A DNA stretch of 64,000 bases from Leptasterias polaris (GCA_037783415.1 JAZGTN010000150.1:3906001-3970000); one strand, 5' to 3'. Counted from the stretch's first letter, positions 44,534 to 55,924 are shown. The notes: a model not told the origin generated them from the letters alone. Numbers and translations: made by a program.

Positions 44534-46470
44534 GCCAGAGATCTAAATAATAGCCCGAGACCTAAATGTTGCCATATAAATAAATGTAGCCAGACACCCA
44601 AATAACAGCCAAAGACTTAAATGTAGCCAGACACCCAAATAACAGCCAGAGACTTAAATGTAGCCAGACACCTAAATAACAGCCAAAGACTTAAATGTAG
44701 CCAGACACCCAAATAACAGCCAAAGACTTAAATGTAGCCAGACACCTAAATAACAGCCAGAGACTTAAATGTAGCCAGACACCCAAATAACAGCCAGAGA
44801 CTTAAATGTAGCCAGACACCTAAATAACAGCCAAAGACTTAAATGTAGCCAGATACCTAAATAACAGCCAGAGACTTAAATGTAGCCAGACACCTAAATA
44901 ACAGCCAAAGACTTAAATGTAGCCAGACACCCAAATAACAGCCAAAGACTTAAATGTAGCCAGACACCCAAATAACAGCCAGAGACTTAAATGTAGCCAG
45001 ACACCTAAATAACAGCCAAAGACTTAAATGTAGCCAGACACCCAAATAACAGCCAAAGACTTAAATGTAGCCAGACACCTAAATAACAGCCAGAGACTTA
45101 AATGTAGCCAGACACCCAAATAACAGCCAGAGACTTAAATGTAGCCAGACACCTAAATAACAGCCAAAGACTTAAATGTAGCCAGACACCTAAATAACAG
45201 CCAAAGACTTAAATGTAGTCAGACACCTAAATAACAGCCAAAGACTTAAATGTAGCCAGACACCCAAATAACAGCCAAAGACTTAAATGTAGCCAGATAC
45301 CTAAATAACAGCCAGAGACTTAAATGTAGCCAGACACCTAAATAACAGCCAGAGACTTAAATGTAGCCAGAACCTAAATAACAGCCAAAGACTTAAATGT
45401 AGCCAGACACCTAAATAACAGCCAAAGACTTAAATGTAGCCAGACACCCAAATAACAGCCAAAGACTTAAATGTAGCCAGATACCTAAATAACAGCCAGA
45501 GACTTAAATGTAGCCAGACACCTAAATAACAGCCAGAGACTTAAATGTAGCCAGACACCTAAATAACAGCCAAAGACTTAAATGTAGCCAGACACCTAAA
45601 TAACAGCCAGAGACTTAAATGTAGCCAGACACCTAAATAACAGCCAAAGACTTAAATGTAGCCAGATACCTAAATAACAGCCAGAGACTTAAATGTAGCC
45701 AGACACCCAAATAACAGCCAGAGACTTAAATGTAGCCAGACACCTAAATAACAGCCAAAGACTTAAATGTAGCCAGATACCTAAATAACAGCCAAAGACT
45801 TAAATGTAGCCAGACACCTAAATAACAGCCAGAGACTTAAATGTAGCCAGACACCCAAATAACAGCCAAAGACTTAAATGTAGCCAGACACCCAAATAAC
45901 AGCCAAAGACTTAAATGTAGCCAGACACCCAAATAACAGCCAAAGACTTAAATGTAGCCAGACACCCAAATAACAGCCAAAGACTTAAATGTAGCCAGAT
46001 ACCTAAATAACAGCCAGAGACTTAAATGTAGCCAGACACCTAAATAACAGCCAAAGACTTAAATGTAGCCAGACACCCAAATAACAGCCAGAGACTTAAA
46101 TGTAGCCAGACACCCAAATAACAGCCAAAGACTTAAATGTAGCCAGACACCCAAATAACAGCCAAAGACTTAAATGTAGCCAGACACCCAAATAACAGCC
46201 AAAGACTTAAATGTAGCCAGATACCTAAATAACAGCCAGAGACTTAAATGTAGCCAGACACCTAAATAACAGCCAAAGACTTAAATGTAGCCAGACACCC
46301 AAATAACAGCCAAAGACTTAAATGTAGCCAGACACCCAAATAACAGCCAAAGACTTAAATGTAGCCAGACACCCAAATAACAGCCAGAGACTTAAATGTA
46401 GCCAGATAAATAAATGTAGCCCGATGATCTAAATGAAGCCAGATACCTAATTTTAGCCAGGGACCTAAAA
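44534..46470 (+). repeat. ~1.9-kb minisatellite of a 37-bp unit
   Basis: The unit is a 19-mer plus an 18-mer, AAATAACAGCCARAGACTT and AAATGTAGCCAGAYACCY, repeated from about 44583 to 46405 (about 49 copies by length) with degenerate monomers on both sides. The two halves are themselves related (AAAT...AGCCAGA.AC), so it arose from an ~18-bp monomer. Only three positions vary much (C/T before AAATAA, A/G in CCARAG, C/T in GAYAC). Coded by the first two, units 1-7 and 10-16 are identical in order, and units 18-22 equal 23-27. It is not CRISPR: there are no spacers. Confidence 0.96.
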
Positions 46471-46826
46471 TAATGTAGCATGGGACCTAATGGATCAGAA
46501 CCCTGTATGTCGGTTTAGCCATAACCTGATGAATCCCAATCATAGATAACAAAATGAAGCCCGACCCTAAATGTGGCCCCTGTACAGAGTTGGGGCTACA
46601 ACTAGGTGAAGCTACATACAGAGCCGGAAGTACATTTTACGTCTCGAGCTAAATGAAGGTGCTGTAGGTGATACTTGTAGGCCCAGGCACGAACTATCTA
46701 ACTAATTTTCGCCCTTTAATGCACGCCAGCAACATCGGTAATTGTCAAAGACCAGTATTCGCACTTTGAGTGACCCAACACGTACACGAAATAATAAACT
46801 AGTGACATTTTAAGTTCAATCGGTCA

Positions 46827-47525
46827 TTGGAGTCACACACAAATCTTGAAAACCCCCATCTCTGTTACTGTTTTCAAACATCAGGTTTCGGACTCAAAAG
46901 AACAAATTGTTATGTGGAAGGTTTTTATATTTGTTTCATACTCATTTCGCAAAAGCGTTCACATTTCAAGCAAATATATTCGAAGAGAAGTTTCCACCAT
47001 GACCATCTTTATACCACGTACGTTTTGTTTAAGTCTGTGAGCTTTGGTATTTTCAATCTTCACCAATGTTATGCACACCCTGTACTCAAATGGTGTACGC
47101 CTACGCAGCGACCTCGGATTGCTCATGGATTTCCCCTTTTCATTTCACAGATAAATATGCATCGCGCAAGACGTGCCAGGAAAATCTACAATGTTCTGTC
47201 AGGAAAGAATGTAGAGTGTCCTCCAAGTGTTTACAGATACTCTCAAGGCTGCGTCGGCGGGTTGCTTCAGTTAAATTTTGTGAGGGAAGTTTTTTATGTT
47301 TCGCTTTGCAGAAATACAAGCACAGGAAGTTTGACTATTGCCATTTCTCTAGAGTTGACAGAGCAAGGACGAGGACAGTGGTTAAGTGGTTTATTTGGCT
47401 TTATTTCAGAGAAAGAGTGTGGCAAGTACGTAAATGTTTCATACATGACTGACGACGATCGGAAGATAAATAGACAATTCTCTTTATTTTTAAAAGCCTA
47501 CCTTTGTAAAATTGTTACCGTCTGA
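46827..47525 (+). CDS. 232-codon open frame, unrecognised; possible exon
   Basis: The longest frame in the window outside LINEs and tandem arrays. It opens at TTG, not ATG; the first useful ATG is at 47157, just after TTTTCATTTCACAG (ending 47150), which looks like a good splice acceptor. From there the frame gives MHRARRARKIYNVLSGKNVE, a middle part with YVSLCRNTSTGSLTIAISLE and an end with KECGKYVNVSYMTDDD before the stop. A second frame overlaps at 47066-47452. No domain is recognised, and no signal peptide or membrane segment is convincing. It may be a terminal exon or a chance frame. Confidence 0.25.
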   Translation: MESHTNLENPHLCYCFQTSGFGLKRTNCYVEGFYICFILISQKRSHFKQIYSKRSFHHDHLYTTYVLFKSVSFGIFNLHQCYAHPVLKWCTPTQRPRIAHGFPLFISQINMHRARRARKIYNVLSGKNVECPPSVYRYSQGCVGGLLQLNFVREVFYVSLCRNTSTGSLTIAISLELTEQGRGQWLSGLFGFISEKECGKYVNVSYMTDDDRKINRQFSLFLKAYLCKIVTV

Positions 47526-48211
47526 AACACTACCGTGAATGGAAAAACTAACCAGATATACGGTTTTATTTGGCTCGATTCTTTTTTCCCCCTTGTGTGC
47601 CGTGGCCGTGAGCAAGAAACTTAATTGCTTCTCTTCACCCAGGAGTACAACGGTATATTTGAGGGCAATATCAGATGATGGGATTAATTTCAAGCTTGGT
47701 GCGCTACCGGTATGTTATAATTGGCAGCACAGGCTGTATATACCCAGGGAGCTGAGGTGGTTTAAGGAACGAATGCAAAGTGAGAGGAGGATAAATGTTC
47801 ATGCGGCATGGGCGTGAAAATTGGCCCATGCGGCGCTATTTAAGTATCTACCATTACATTTATTATTATTATTTTGAAGTCCGTGGACAAAGTCTGTGAC
47901 TTTGTGTTTCCTCGGAAACGTAACCACCGAAAGTTTTAAAGCTTTGACACTAAGAGTGATTGTGGGATGTGTTCTGTGAATACTAGGTGTTGGGATGGAT
48001 GAACTATAAATGTTCTCCCCGTAAACCAATGATGTGCCACACCTTTAAATGTTAAAGTTCACAATATTGTAACGTATTAATGTAGGACTTTTTCCAATTG
48101 TTGTTGTGGGTTACGTCACAGAGCCTGATGGGCGCCGCCATCTTTTGCTCGAGTAGTACATGACAAGCATGATACAGAAGGTTACAGCACAGAAGTAAAC
48201 CATGATTGACG

Positions 48212-48660
48212 TTCACGTTACCTTGGATTGGGCACGTTGGGCTATAAAACGCGTTTGTTATGAAATGAATATGGTTGGAAAGATGTTTTAAAAGTAGAAT
48301 ATAATGATCCACACAAACCTACTTCGAAATTGCGTGGTTTTCCTTTTACTTCGTGAACTAACACTGTGCGCCATTTCGTGTGGAGTCAAACAATTTGCTC
48401 TACAAAATGGCGGGCCATGTTAGTTCACGTTGGCGGGCCATGTTAGTTCACGTTGGCGGGCCATGTTAGTTCACGTTGGCGGGCCATGTTAGTTCACGAA
48501 GTAAACGAAAAACCACAACATTTCGAGGTAAATTTGTGTGGATTGTTATATTCTACTTTTAAAACATCTTTCTAACCATAGGCCTATGCATTTCATAACA
48601 AACGGTTTCAAACAATTTTCATAGCCCAAATCGCCCAATCCGAGGCAACGTGTTCCTTGA
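48212..48660. mobile_element. Fold-back element with a 23-bp array in its centre
   Basis: The left arm 48212-48363 and right arm 48487-48660 are inverted copies. Landmarks are ACCTTGGATTGGGC, TTTGTTATGAAATG, AAGATGTTTTAAAAGTAGAA, and CGTGGTTTTCCTTTTACTTC against its inverted counterpart GAAGTAAACGAAAAACCAC. The centre holds four copies of the 23-bp unit GGCGGGCCATGTTAGTTCAC + GTT (starts 48409, 48432, 48455, 48478), the last merging into the right arm. The terminal CACGTTGCCT-type sequence resembles the TTAAAGGAACACGTTGCC end at 50533. Confidence 0.85.
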
Positions 48661-49317
48661 AGTTTCCTTTAATTATAGCATGCTTTCTTTTGGTACCGTA
48701 ATACCAGTAGTAGTAGTACTAGTCTAGTACAACAATCAAACACAGGTTGTACTTCAAGAAGTCCCAAATGTCTTGGAGTACGCGGAATGTGCAGATCATT
48801 TACATTATCACAGCGTTAAAAAAATGTGTCAGGCTAATTAATTTGTGCATTCATCATCCTTACGGGAAAACTTGCTTTGCTCTCAACTCTTAACATTGTC
48901 CACAGGGAGCAAATGATTAATCAATCTCGTATGTTGCGATGAATGTGATTGATTGTGTGATTTCTGTGTATCATCCAAGTGCAAATCCAGGAACTAGTTA
49001 CAGTGTATGGACTATTGGCTAGACGGTGCGAGCAAAGAGTCATGCGTGTCTTTTGACAGCGACGTTGAAAAATTTGTTTGCAATTCCGTCGGCCTGTAAT
49101 GTACGTGTGTCTCTTTTCCAAGTTTCAGCGTCATTTTTCATTTAACTTTCTTCGCATATAACTTTTGTGGACATTATCTATATTGTAGATTGAATAAAAG
49201 CTTAGGGATACCAAGTGCGCCCTCAGTGTTCTTTGGACCTTTTTATTTTCTTCTCAGTTTGATTCTAACGAGAATGAGCACACCTTCTCTCATCTGGATA
49301 GGGGCCTAACTCTCCTT

Positions 49318-49336
49318 AGAGAGAGAGAGAGAGAGC
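49318..49336. repeat. (GA)n microsatellite
   Basis: Uninterrupted GA dinucleotides; a similar run occurs at 51903-51926. Confidence 0.9.
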
Positions 49337-49392
49337 ACAGTCATGCTCTTGTCATGTTCCTAATGGTTGTCATGGGGGATAGTTTTCTAGAA

Positions 49393-49527
49393 CCCCAGTG
49401 ACTTCCATTTGGGTTTATGCCCCAGTGACTTCCATTTGGGTTTATGCCCCAGTGACTTCCATTTGGGTTTATGCCCCAGTGACTTCCATTTGGGTTTATG
49501 CCCCAGTGACTTCCATTTGGGTTTATG
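49393..49527 (-). repeat. Five perfect copies of a 27-bp unit
   Basis: CCCCAGTGACTTCCATTTGG + GTTTATG is repeated five times without visible variation. Since 27 is nine codons, the minus strand reads a 9-residue repeat NPNGSHWGI in a 96-codon frame, with a few non-repeat residues either side. The near identity suggests recent expansion. A coding role cannot be excluded but has no support. Confidence 0.93.
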
Positions 49528-50532
49528 CCATCAATGAAATGTTGGTCTCTTTTTTTTAGGGATAGATGAATAGTGTTATTAATATTGTCATTTTGTATTA
49601 CATTACAAGAAGCGCATAGACACGTGCTCATCTTTTACCTTCATGTTGTAACTCGTGTGTATTTACTGTTCTGTGCTATTATATTATGTTCTGCTTATTA
49701 TCTTGATAAGAAACAAATTTGTCGCAGGAGATTTATCTTCTATATTTCAGACGTCACCGTTTTTGTGTTTTGTATTTTTGGTGAATGTTCGTCCCTTTTC
49801 AAGCACCGTTCTTCCTTCCTTCCCCTCCTTCATACGACGGGGCCCGGATTACTTCATACAACATGTTACATCGTGTAATGACCCCGATGGAAATAAGTCT
49901 AAGTTATTGGCTTGGATAATTTTGTGCGGTTTTTCTTTCTTGTGTTCTAATTTGGTTTAATTATTTTTTGTTTAACCTCCTAATGTTGTGTATGTATTTT
50001 TGCCATGTTCTTGCTGTGTATTTTATCCAAATAAATTCAATCAAAAACAACCATTCTTTTTACGACCAGCTGCAAATATTTCAAACAATGATTTGCTTAA
50101 CAATGTTTCAGCTTATCTACAATTTTTATGTATAATACATTTCATGAAAGTTGGACAAAGTACACCAATTTTACGAAATTTTGCAAAACTTGCACACGCC
50201 AAAAGCGTTGTCCTTTTATACAAACTAAAACTCGCAAAAGAAATATGAAGGCGCATGTCTATACTTAGACAAGACAATTGTTTTCTATTGATAACATGGG
50301 GTGAGCCACCAACAAACATTCCCTAATTACGAGAGTTTAGACAAAATAATCGTCACTGTTTTTGAAATTTTAATCCCAGAAAGTTGTCTTTTCCCCCCTC
50401 TCTCACCAGCTTTTGGAGCTGCTCACATTAGTCTTTTTTCGTGATAGTCAGGGTGGTCTTTCCGTGTAGTACACTATCCGGGCAGCCGCGAGTGCCTTGA
50501 CTAAAGGCTATAGACTCTCTCCCCGCGGGCAG

Positions 50533-50725
50533 TTAAAGGAACACGTTGCCTTGGATCGGGCGAGTTGGTCTAATAAAAAGCGTTTGTAACCGTTTGTTAT
50601 ACAATGCATATGGTTAGAAAGATGTTGTAAAAGTAGAATACAATGATCTACACAAATATGCCTCGAAATTGCGTGGTTTTCCTTTTACATCGTCAACTAA
50701 CACGGTCGGCCATTTATGGGAGTCA
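50533..50725 (+). mobile_element. Single-arm copy of the fold-back element
   Basis: TTAAAGGAACACGTTGCCTT, GGATCGGGCGAGTTGG, CCGTTTGTTATACAATGCAT, AGAAAGATGTTGTAAAAGTA and ATTGCGTGGTTTTCCTTTTA follow the left-arm order of 48212-48363. The second arm is absent. This copy keeps the terminal TTAA, suggesting a TTAA target duplication. Confidence 0.8.
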
Positions 50726-50814
50726 AATTTTTAATCACAATTTATTATGCCAAGTGTGATGCTTCAAATTTGAATTTCATTTTGATGGGTTAGTGCGTGC
50801 GCCCAAAGTGTACC

Positions 50815-51045
50815 ATTAGAACAGTGCAACATTCAGTTCTTCCGACCACATACCATAATGCAGCCAAGTGGCACAGTATGTCAATCATTTGCGCGCCAAA
50901 TGTTCTTGAGTGCTAATCAATGGGCACTAAAGGGTCATAAAGTGTACATTGCTGGTGATTACGGGAATATTGGAAACTGGGCCGAATAAAGTTGAGTTTT
51001 AAAGACACAACTCGTCAAATACAAAAATGTTAGAATTAGTTAATA
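50815..51045 (+). repeat. Dispersed ~230-bp repeat, copy 1
   Basis: Matches 54130-54370 in the same orientation. The core GTGGCACAGTATGTCAATCA continuing to TTTGCGCGCCAAATGTTCTTGAG is identical over 43 bp. The flanks share GTACATTGCTGGTGATTACG and ATTGGAAACTGGGCCGAAT. No terminal repeats or frame recognised. Confidence 0.75.
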
Positions 51046-51049
51046 CAAC

Positions 51050-52945
51050 ATGCACGTTGACTGCTTGAGCCTATAGGTTGATTTATGATACCTTAACTCT
51101 GGTATAATTGTTTTGACTTATTTAATAACTCATCAATGTGATTTTACTGGATTACTTTTGAAATGGCACAGTTTTGTCTGTATTTTCTCTGTACCAGAAG
51201 TTGGGCTTCTGGTTCAAGGATCACAATAATATTTGTTCAGGTCATCACTGGCATAGGCCAATCATTTATAATGTTGTTTTGCTTGCTTTGTTTTTTTTGT
51301 TTTTTTAAATAACACTCTTTCATCTACGGGGAGGGGGGGCTGGAGATCATAACGATACATACGTGTATCATTAATAGCCTTCTATACCATTATGAAGAAA
51401 CTGCTTCGAGGCAAGTTACTGTAATAAATAAAATACAAACTTTATATTCACCTTTCCTACATCATGTGCCTGCAATCAAGACATTAACTGTCACCGATTA
51501 CATTAATTTGTTTATTTGATAACATTTGATAAAAGAGAGTTTCCCCAGTCCCATTACACCAACGGGTTCCTAACCACTGTTTGAATACAATGAAACAAAA
51601 GATCTGCAGAAAGTAAACACAACCATAACATCAGACACTGGAGATGTGTATCCTTTCATTTAAAATCAGTGTAGAGTGAATCCTAAGCGATTGACCTGCA
51701 AGCAAAGTCGAACGGATGATAGGCCTATATATATAAAATGGGCATGTACAAAATCAGTCAGAAGAAAAAATACATGCACAAAAAGTTGATAGCCTGACGT
51801 TTCGACACTATAGCAGTGTCTTTCTCGAATACTAAATGACATGACAACACACACACATACAAGTGTATCAGATGCAGTCAGGTGGAATACATGGATAGGG
51901 GAGAGAGAGAGAGAGAGAGAGAGAGCTGAGAGAGAGGGGGGAGGGAGCAGAAAACACCCAGAAAAGGCATGGGGTAACAAAAGGTCATTCTGCAGCTCAG
52001 AATTGCTTAATATTTCCCTTATTCAGATCACGAGGTGTTCACTGCCAAGAAGGCAATTGAAAGCCTGTCATAATGAACAGTTTTTCTTTAGACGTTTCTT
52101 GAATAACTGTTTTTGTTCTGATAGCCAGTCAACGTCCCGTCTTTGATGGCTTGCAAGCGTCGTTATATGGGGTGTAGAATTGGCAACAACAAAAAGACAA
52201 TGAACCGAATTCCCGATTTAACAATACTTTTAAAAATTCACTTAATAAGACCATTTAGGCCATACATCTTAAGATCCGGTGTTTTAATAAAGAGAGATAA
52301 CGAACTTAGGGGTGGACGTGTAAATATTTGCCTTGTTGAGTTGATTTGGGAATCGAGCTGAAAGGTAACCCAATCAATCAATCCTAACAGGCAGAGCCCC
52401 ATGATGACCAGCAACCTAACTAACTTATCGGATTTCCCTCACACGGGTACTTATACTTTTATAGCGTTGATCAAATCTCTGGACTCGGTTCAATGCGGCG
52501 TAGCGTAACTAAAACAGGCTTTTAACGCGGAATGTGGACACCTCTTATCCAGTTTTCATCTTACGTTTATATCTATATATATATTTATTTTTTCCCGAAA
52601 GGTTTGGCTATCTCAATATCCTATCACGTTAACTTGAACTTGTGGATTCTTAGAATCTTAAGACTTTCGGGTTTTGATTTTTGTATCTTAAATAAACAAA
52701 ATCAATAAATTAGTGAAGGCTTTTCACTTTAAAAAGTTCAATTCTAGTTCACTTGCTAAAGAGTCATCGCGATTTATCTATGCTTTGGAGAGGTGGTTGT
52801 GATTTTAGTTTCTTCCATGGCCACTTAAGAGTCATGAAAATATCACAGAGTTAAAACAAGAGGGCGTACACAACCACGTGACACAGCCGGACAAGAAACA
52901 TTTTTGATCGTTGAGAAAAGGGTGCTGACCTATATCATAACATCA
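51050..52945. other. Otherwise unannotated region
   Basis: Apart from the stem-loop near 51800 and the (GA)n run at 51903-51926 I see nothing recognisable; frames are short and the largest overlaps the GA run. Confidence 0.35.
51790..51840 (-). other. Stem-loop motif resembling those linked to Penelope-like elements
   Basis: The minus strand reads GAGAAAGACACTGCTATAGT then GTCGAAACGTCAGGC. GACACT/AGTGTC forms a perfect 6-bp stem with a 5-nt loop followed by GAAAC. I recall this motif as common in marine animal genomes. The GAAAC after a stem is reminiscent of hammerhead ribozymes of Penelope-like elements, but the CUGANGA half is not evident. Low certainty. Confidence 0.3.
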
Positions 52946-52951
52946 CGCACC

Positions 52952-53122
52952 TTGGCCCAATTTCATAGAGCTGCTTAAGCACAAAAGGTAGCTAAGCACA
53001 ACAAAATTATGCTTACCAGAATAAGGTTACCAGCCAAACTACTATGTCACATGTACAATTTGTGACTGGTATCCTGCTCATTTCTGCTTAGCAGACAATT
53101 GTTAAGCAATATTTTCTGCTTA
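52952..53122. mobile_element. MITE-like repeat GGCCCAATTTCATAGAGCTG
   Basis: Starts with GGCCCAATTTCATAGAGCTG and CTTAAGCACAAAAGGTAGC. The distal part has inverted counterparts (CTGCTTAGCAGACAATTGTT, TTTCTGCTTAAGCACC). This terminus is familiar from many marine deuterostome genomes (recollection, not a search). The right end is diverged. Confidence 0.55.
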
Positions 53123-53214
53123 AGCACCTCAGTTCACAGAACCAACATTTTGTATGGACATCTGCAGTGTAATTTACCCCGATTGGGATTTTGTGCCCAC
53201 GGTTGGGCATCGCA

Positions 53215-53435
53215 GCTACGTGTGTGCAGAGCTGTGTATTGAGAGAGTTGCGACTTGGAGAGAGCGGGTTTTCTTTGGTTGCTGGACGCCATTTTTGGTC
53301 CAAATGCAACACAACGCAATGGGCAGTCTAGTCTGGCACCCTGTGTGTGCACATGTGCTTTTTGGTGGACCAAAAATGGCGCTGAATTGCAGGTTGTCTC
53401 AATTTTTCCAATGAAGACAGCTCTGCGTGTATGTA
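53215..53435. repeat. Imperfect inverted repeat
   Basis: GTGCAGAGCTGTGTATTG (53221) and GACGCCATTTTTGGTCC (53285) are mirrored by GGACCAAAAATGGCG (53364) and AATGAAGACAGCTCTGCGTG (53411). Overlapping frames on both strands reflect this symmetry. Probably an old fold-back element. Confidence 0.5.
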
Positions 53436-54129
53436 ATAACAAGTGCTCCCTCTACTGGAAAATACCAATTCCGTAACAATGCAAGATCAGTGCGCCAAAT
53501 GTAACACAATGTCTTAAACGCCACTCTAACGTCACAAAGCTCGATTATTGTTTCCTCCTTGTAATTTTAAGGGACAGAGTATTTTGCTACAAACATAGGA
53601 AATCAAAAGAAGGAATATTTAAACCATTCAAAGTTACTGATAAAAAATCCTTTGCGCTGGCTACGTCGGTGGATTGAGCTGCAGCAGCGTAGCAACAAAT
53701 TGTTATCCAGGAACGTAAAATGACAATATACTAAACAATTACTCAAGACAGCAACGTGTATTATTAATATCTCTGGTTTATGTTTAACGCTAAGAATAAC
53801 TGACAGTAGTTCAGTATACAAATAACATCTTCTTGACAAGTGACATTTGGGTAGTAATTACGTGGGTTGACCTTGCAGGGATCTGATCAAGGAAACACAA
53901 CTGCTGTTTGACATTCCCGATTCCACCCAATCAGTCACCGGCGTAAACAAGTGATTCCACACTATATGAGCACGATGTGACGGTATGTGACCAAGGTCCT
54001 CGGTTTTGTTGCCATTCGGTCTTATCATTATATAGGATATTTTATTTGTAATCCCTATAACTTTTTGTACGTGCTTTCCAGTTCCAGTGAACACTCAACA
54101 ATAAGTGTAAAATTGCATAGAAACTGTCC

Positions 54130-54370
54130 ATTTTGGCGCATTGCGCCATTCGGTTCTTCCAGACCCATTCAGCGCGCAGCCACGTGGCACAGTATGTCAA
54201 TCATTTGCGCGCCAAATGTTCTTGAGATGTGATTGTGAGTCAGAGGGCTCTAAAGGGTAATCTATGGTACATTGCTGGTGATTACGAGAGTATTGGAAAC
54301 TGGGCCGAATTAATTTGAGTTTAAAGATACAACCCGTTAAAGACAATATGTTAAGAATAAATGTAGTAAA
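54130..54370 (+). repeat. Dispersed ~230-bp repeat, copy 2
   Basis: Partner of 50815-51045. This copy begins GCGCATTGCGCCATTCGGTT and carries an extra short segment (TGTGATTGTGAGTCAGAGGG) after the shared 43-bp core. Confidence 0.75.
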
Positions 54371-54462
54371 ACATTTAGACGGCCTTACCGCTAATTATGG
54401 TGTGAAGTTGATCATAGTACCCACATTTTTTAATTGTTTAGTCTTAAGCAGACCTCGGACGA

Positions 54463-54595
54463 GGGGCCGATTTCACTAAATATCTCAACTGTGTATCAAT
54501 CTTAATTGCTAAGCAATAAAGCTAATAAAACAAATCACAATGTAATAATACTGACAATCTTAAGATGAATCTTAGTGCTTTGTGAAATCGATCCC
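54463..54595. mobile_element. Harbinger-like MITE relative
   Basis: GGGGCCGATTTCACTAAAT at the left is mirrored by GCTTTGTGAAATCGATCCC at the right; the GATTTCACAAAG core is that of the element at 25871. It is 133 bp and non-coding. No clean 3-bp duplication survives. Confidence 0.7.
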
Positions 54596-55204
54596 TGTAC
54601 CTCACGCCTTGGTACCAGTAAGCTTCGCGATGCACATTCGCACATTCACGCTAATGAACTCTTTTTTTACTTAAAGTTTTAAACGGAAATGAAGAGAGAA
54701 AAAAACAAACACAGAGATTATCTCCGGGAAGCTCAGAAAATTGTATTATAGCGAGCATCGTCGTGAACACAATTTGTCGCAAGACCTTTGAGCACGTCCT
54801 GGTCCTCGTGCCGTTTAAACGTTCGCACTGCACGGTTGCATTATCATAAGCATCCGCCACCTGGATTCCCCCTTACCAACAAAGGTTATAATTATGGCAT
54901 ATGTTATTAATAAATTTATCTCAAACACTCTATAAAAACCGCATATTTCGCAATCATCCGCTTCTTTTCAACACGGATCAATACGCTGCTGCTGGAGGAC
55001 CGACATTAAATTTTGACGAATTTTAGTTCTGATTAATGATGACGAAAGTAGCGCCCCACTTCAAATAAATAAGCACAAACTAATGATAGTTATTAACCCC
55101 AACAAATTAAACAAAACTGATTAAAGAAGCATTCATACCGGTACCACACTAAAGAGAACAGACTGGCCTCCTTTCAATACCAATGCTAAATCTCGGGGCC
55201 AATC

Positions 55205-55550
55205 ATCTTTTCAGCTGAATGAATTCGATAAAGCAACTCAAGCATGTCACAAACAAAAGAAGTATAAGGAAAACGATGGCACTGGTTAGGCCATGTCCTC
55301 AGGAAACAAAAAGATCACCATTGTGTTACCGCCTTAACTTGGCAGCCCGAAGGAATGTTGGCAGACCGAAAACAACTTGGAGAAGAACGGTAGAGAAAGA
55401 AAGAAGGCCGGGTTCAACGACGCTAGACGTACAGCCAAGCCAAGCATGAATGGTTCGGTGTTGTTGAGGCCTTATGTGCCAGGAGGCACGAAGAGACTTG
55501 GTGAGGTGGGCCGTACTACTAAAGGCGACCAACAGCCTTTCAACGCCCAT
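55205..55550 (+). pseudogene. Decayed LINE ORF2 C-terminus (GHVLRK type)
   Basis: Across shifting frames the plus strand reads WHWLGHVLRKQKDHH and TALTWQPEG, then (next frame) GRPKTTWRRTVEKERR, then EWFGVVEALCARRHEE. That is the order of the well-known C-terminal tail of an endonuclease-type LINE ORF2 (RWLGHVLR ... GRPKTTWRRT ... W...V.ALC). At least two frameshifts and a stop make it non-functional. A poly-G run at 55588-55607 follows. It belongs to a different family from the other LINEs here. Confidence 0.8.
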
Positions 55551-55924
55551 CCAGGGCAAAACTGAAGTAAACAATCAGAAAAGACCCGGGGGGGGGGGGG
55601 GGGGGGGCTAAACACGCGAGCCCCAAGAGTTCATCTCATTTTTAAAGAAATTACAACATATAATAATTGCCAGCAATTGAAACAGGACGCATTTTAATCA
55701 CAATAGAAAATATTTAATAATTTCTTTTTTACATGCGGGAGGTATGGGTATAGGCCTGCAGGCAAATATTAAAATTCATTTCAGCTTGGGTGCTTACGCA
55801 CACTAAACATAAATATCATGATGGCTAAATGCACCGGGGGGGGGGATAAATTACATTATTTAGTTTTTAAACCTTTACACTGTATATTCGGTACTTTCCA
55901 AGTCAAGAGGGAGATCAGAAAATC

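Noticed and set aside
44534..46470. CRISPR-like regular repeats (37 bp)
   Set aside because: Units are directly adjacent with no spacers, the setting is a eukaryotic genome, and variation is by point substitutions shared in blocks. It is a minisatellite.
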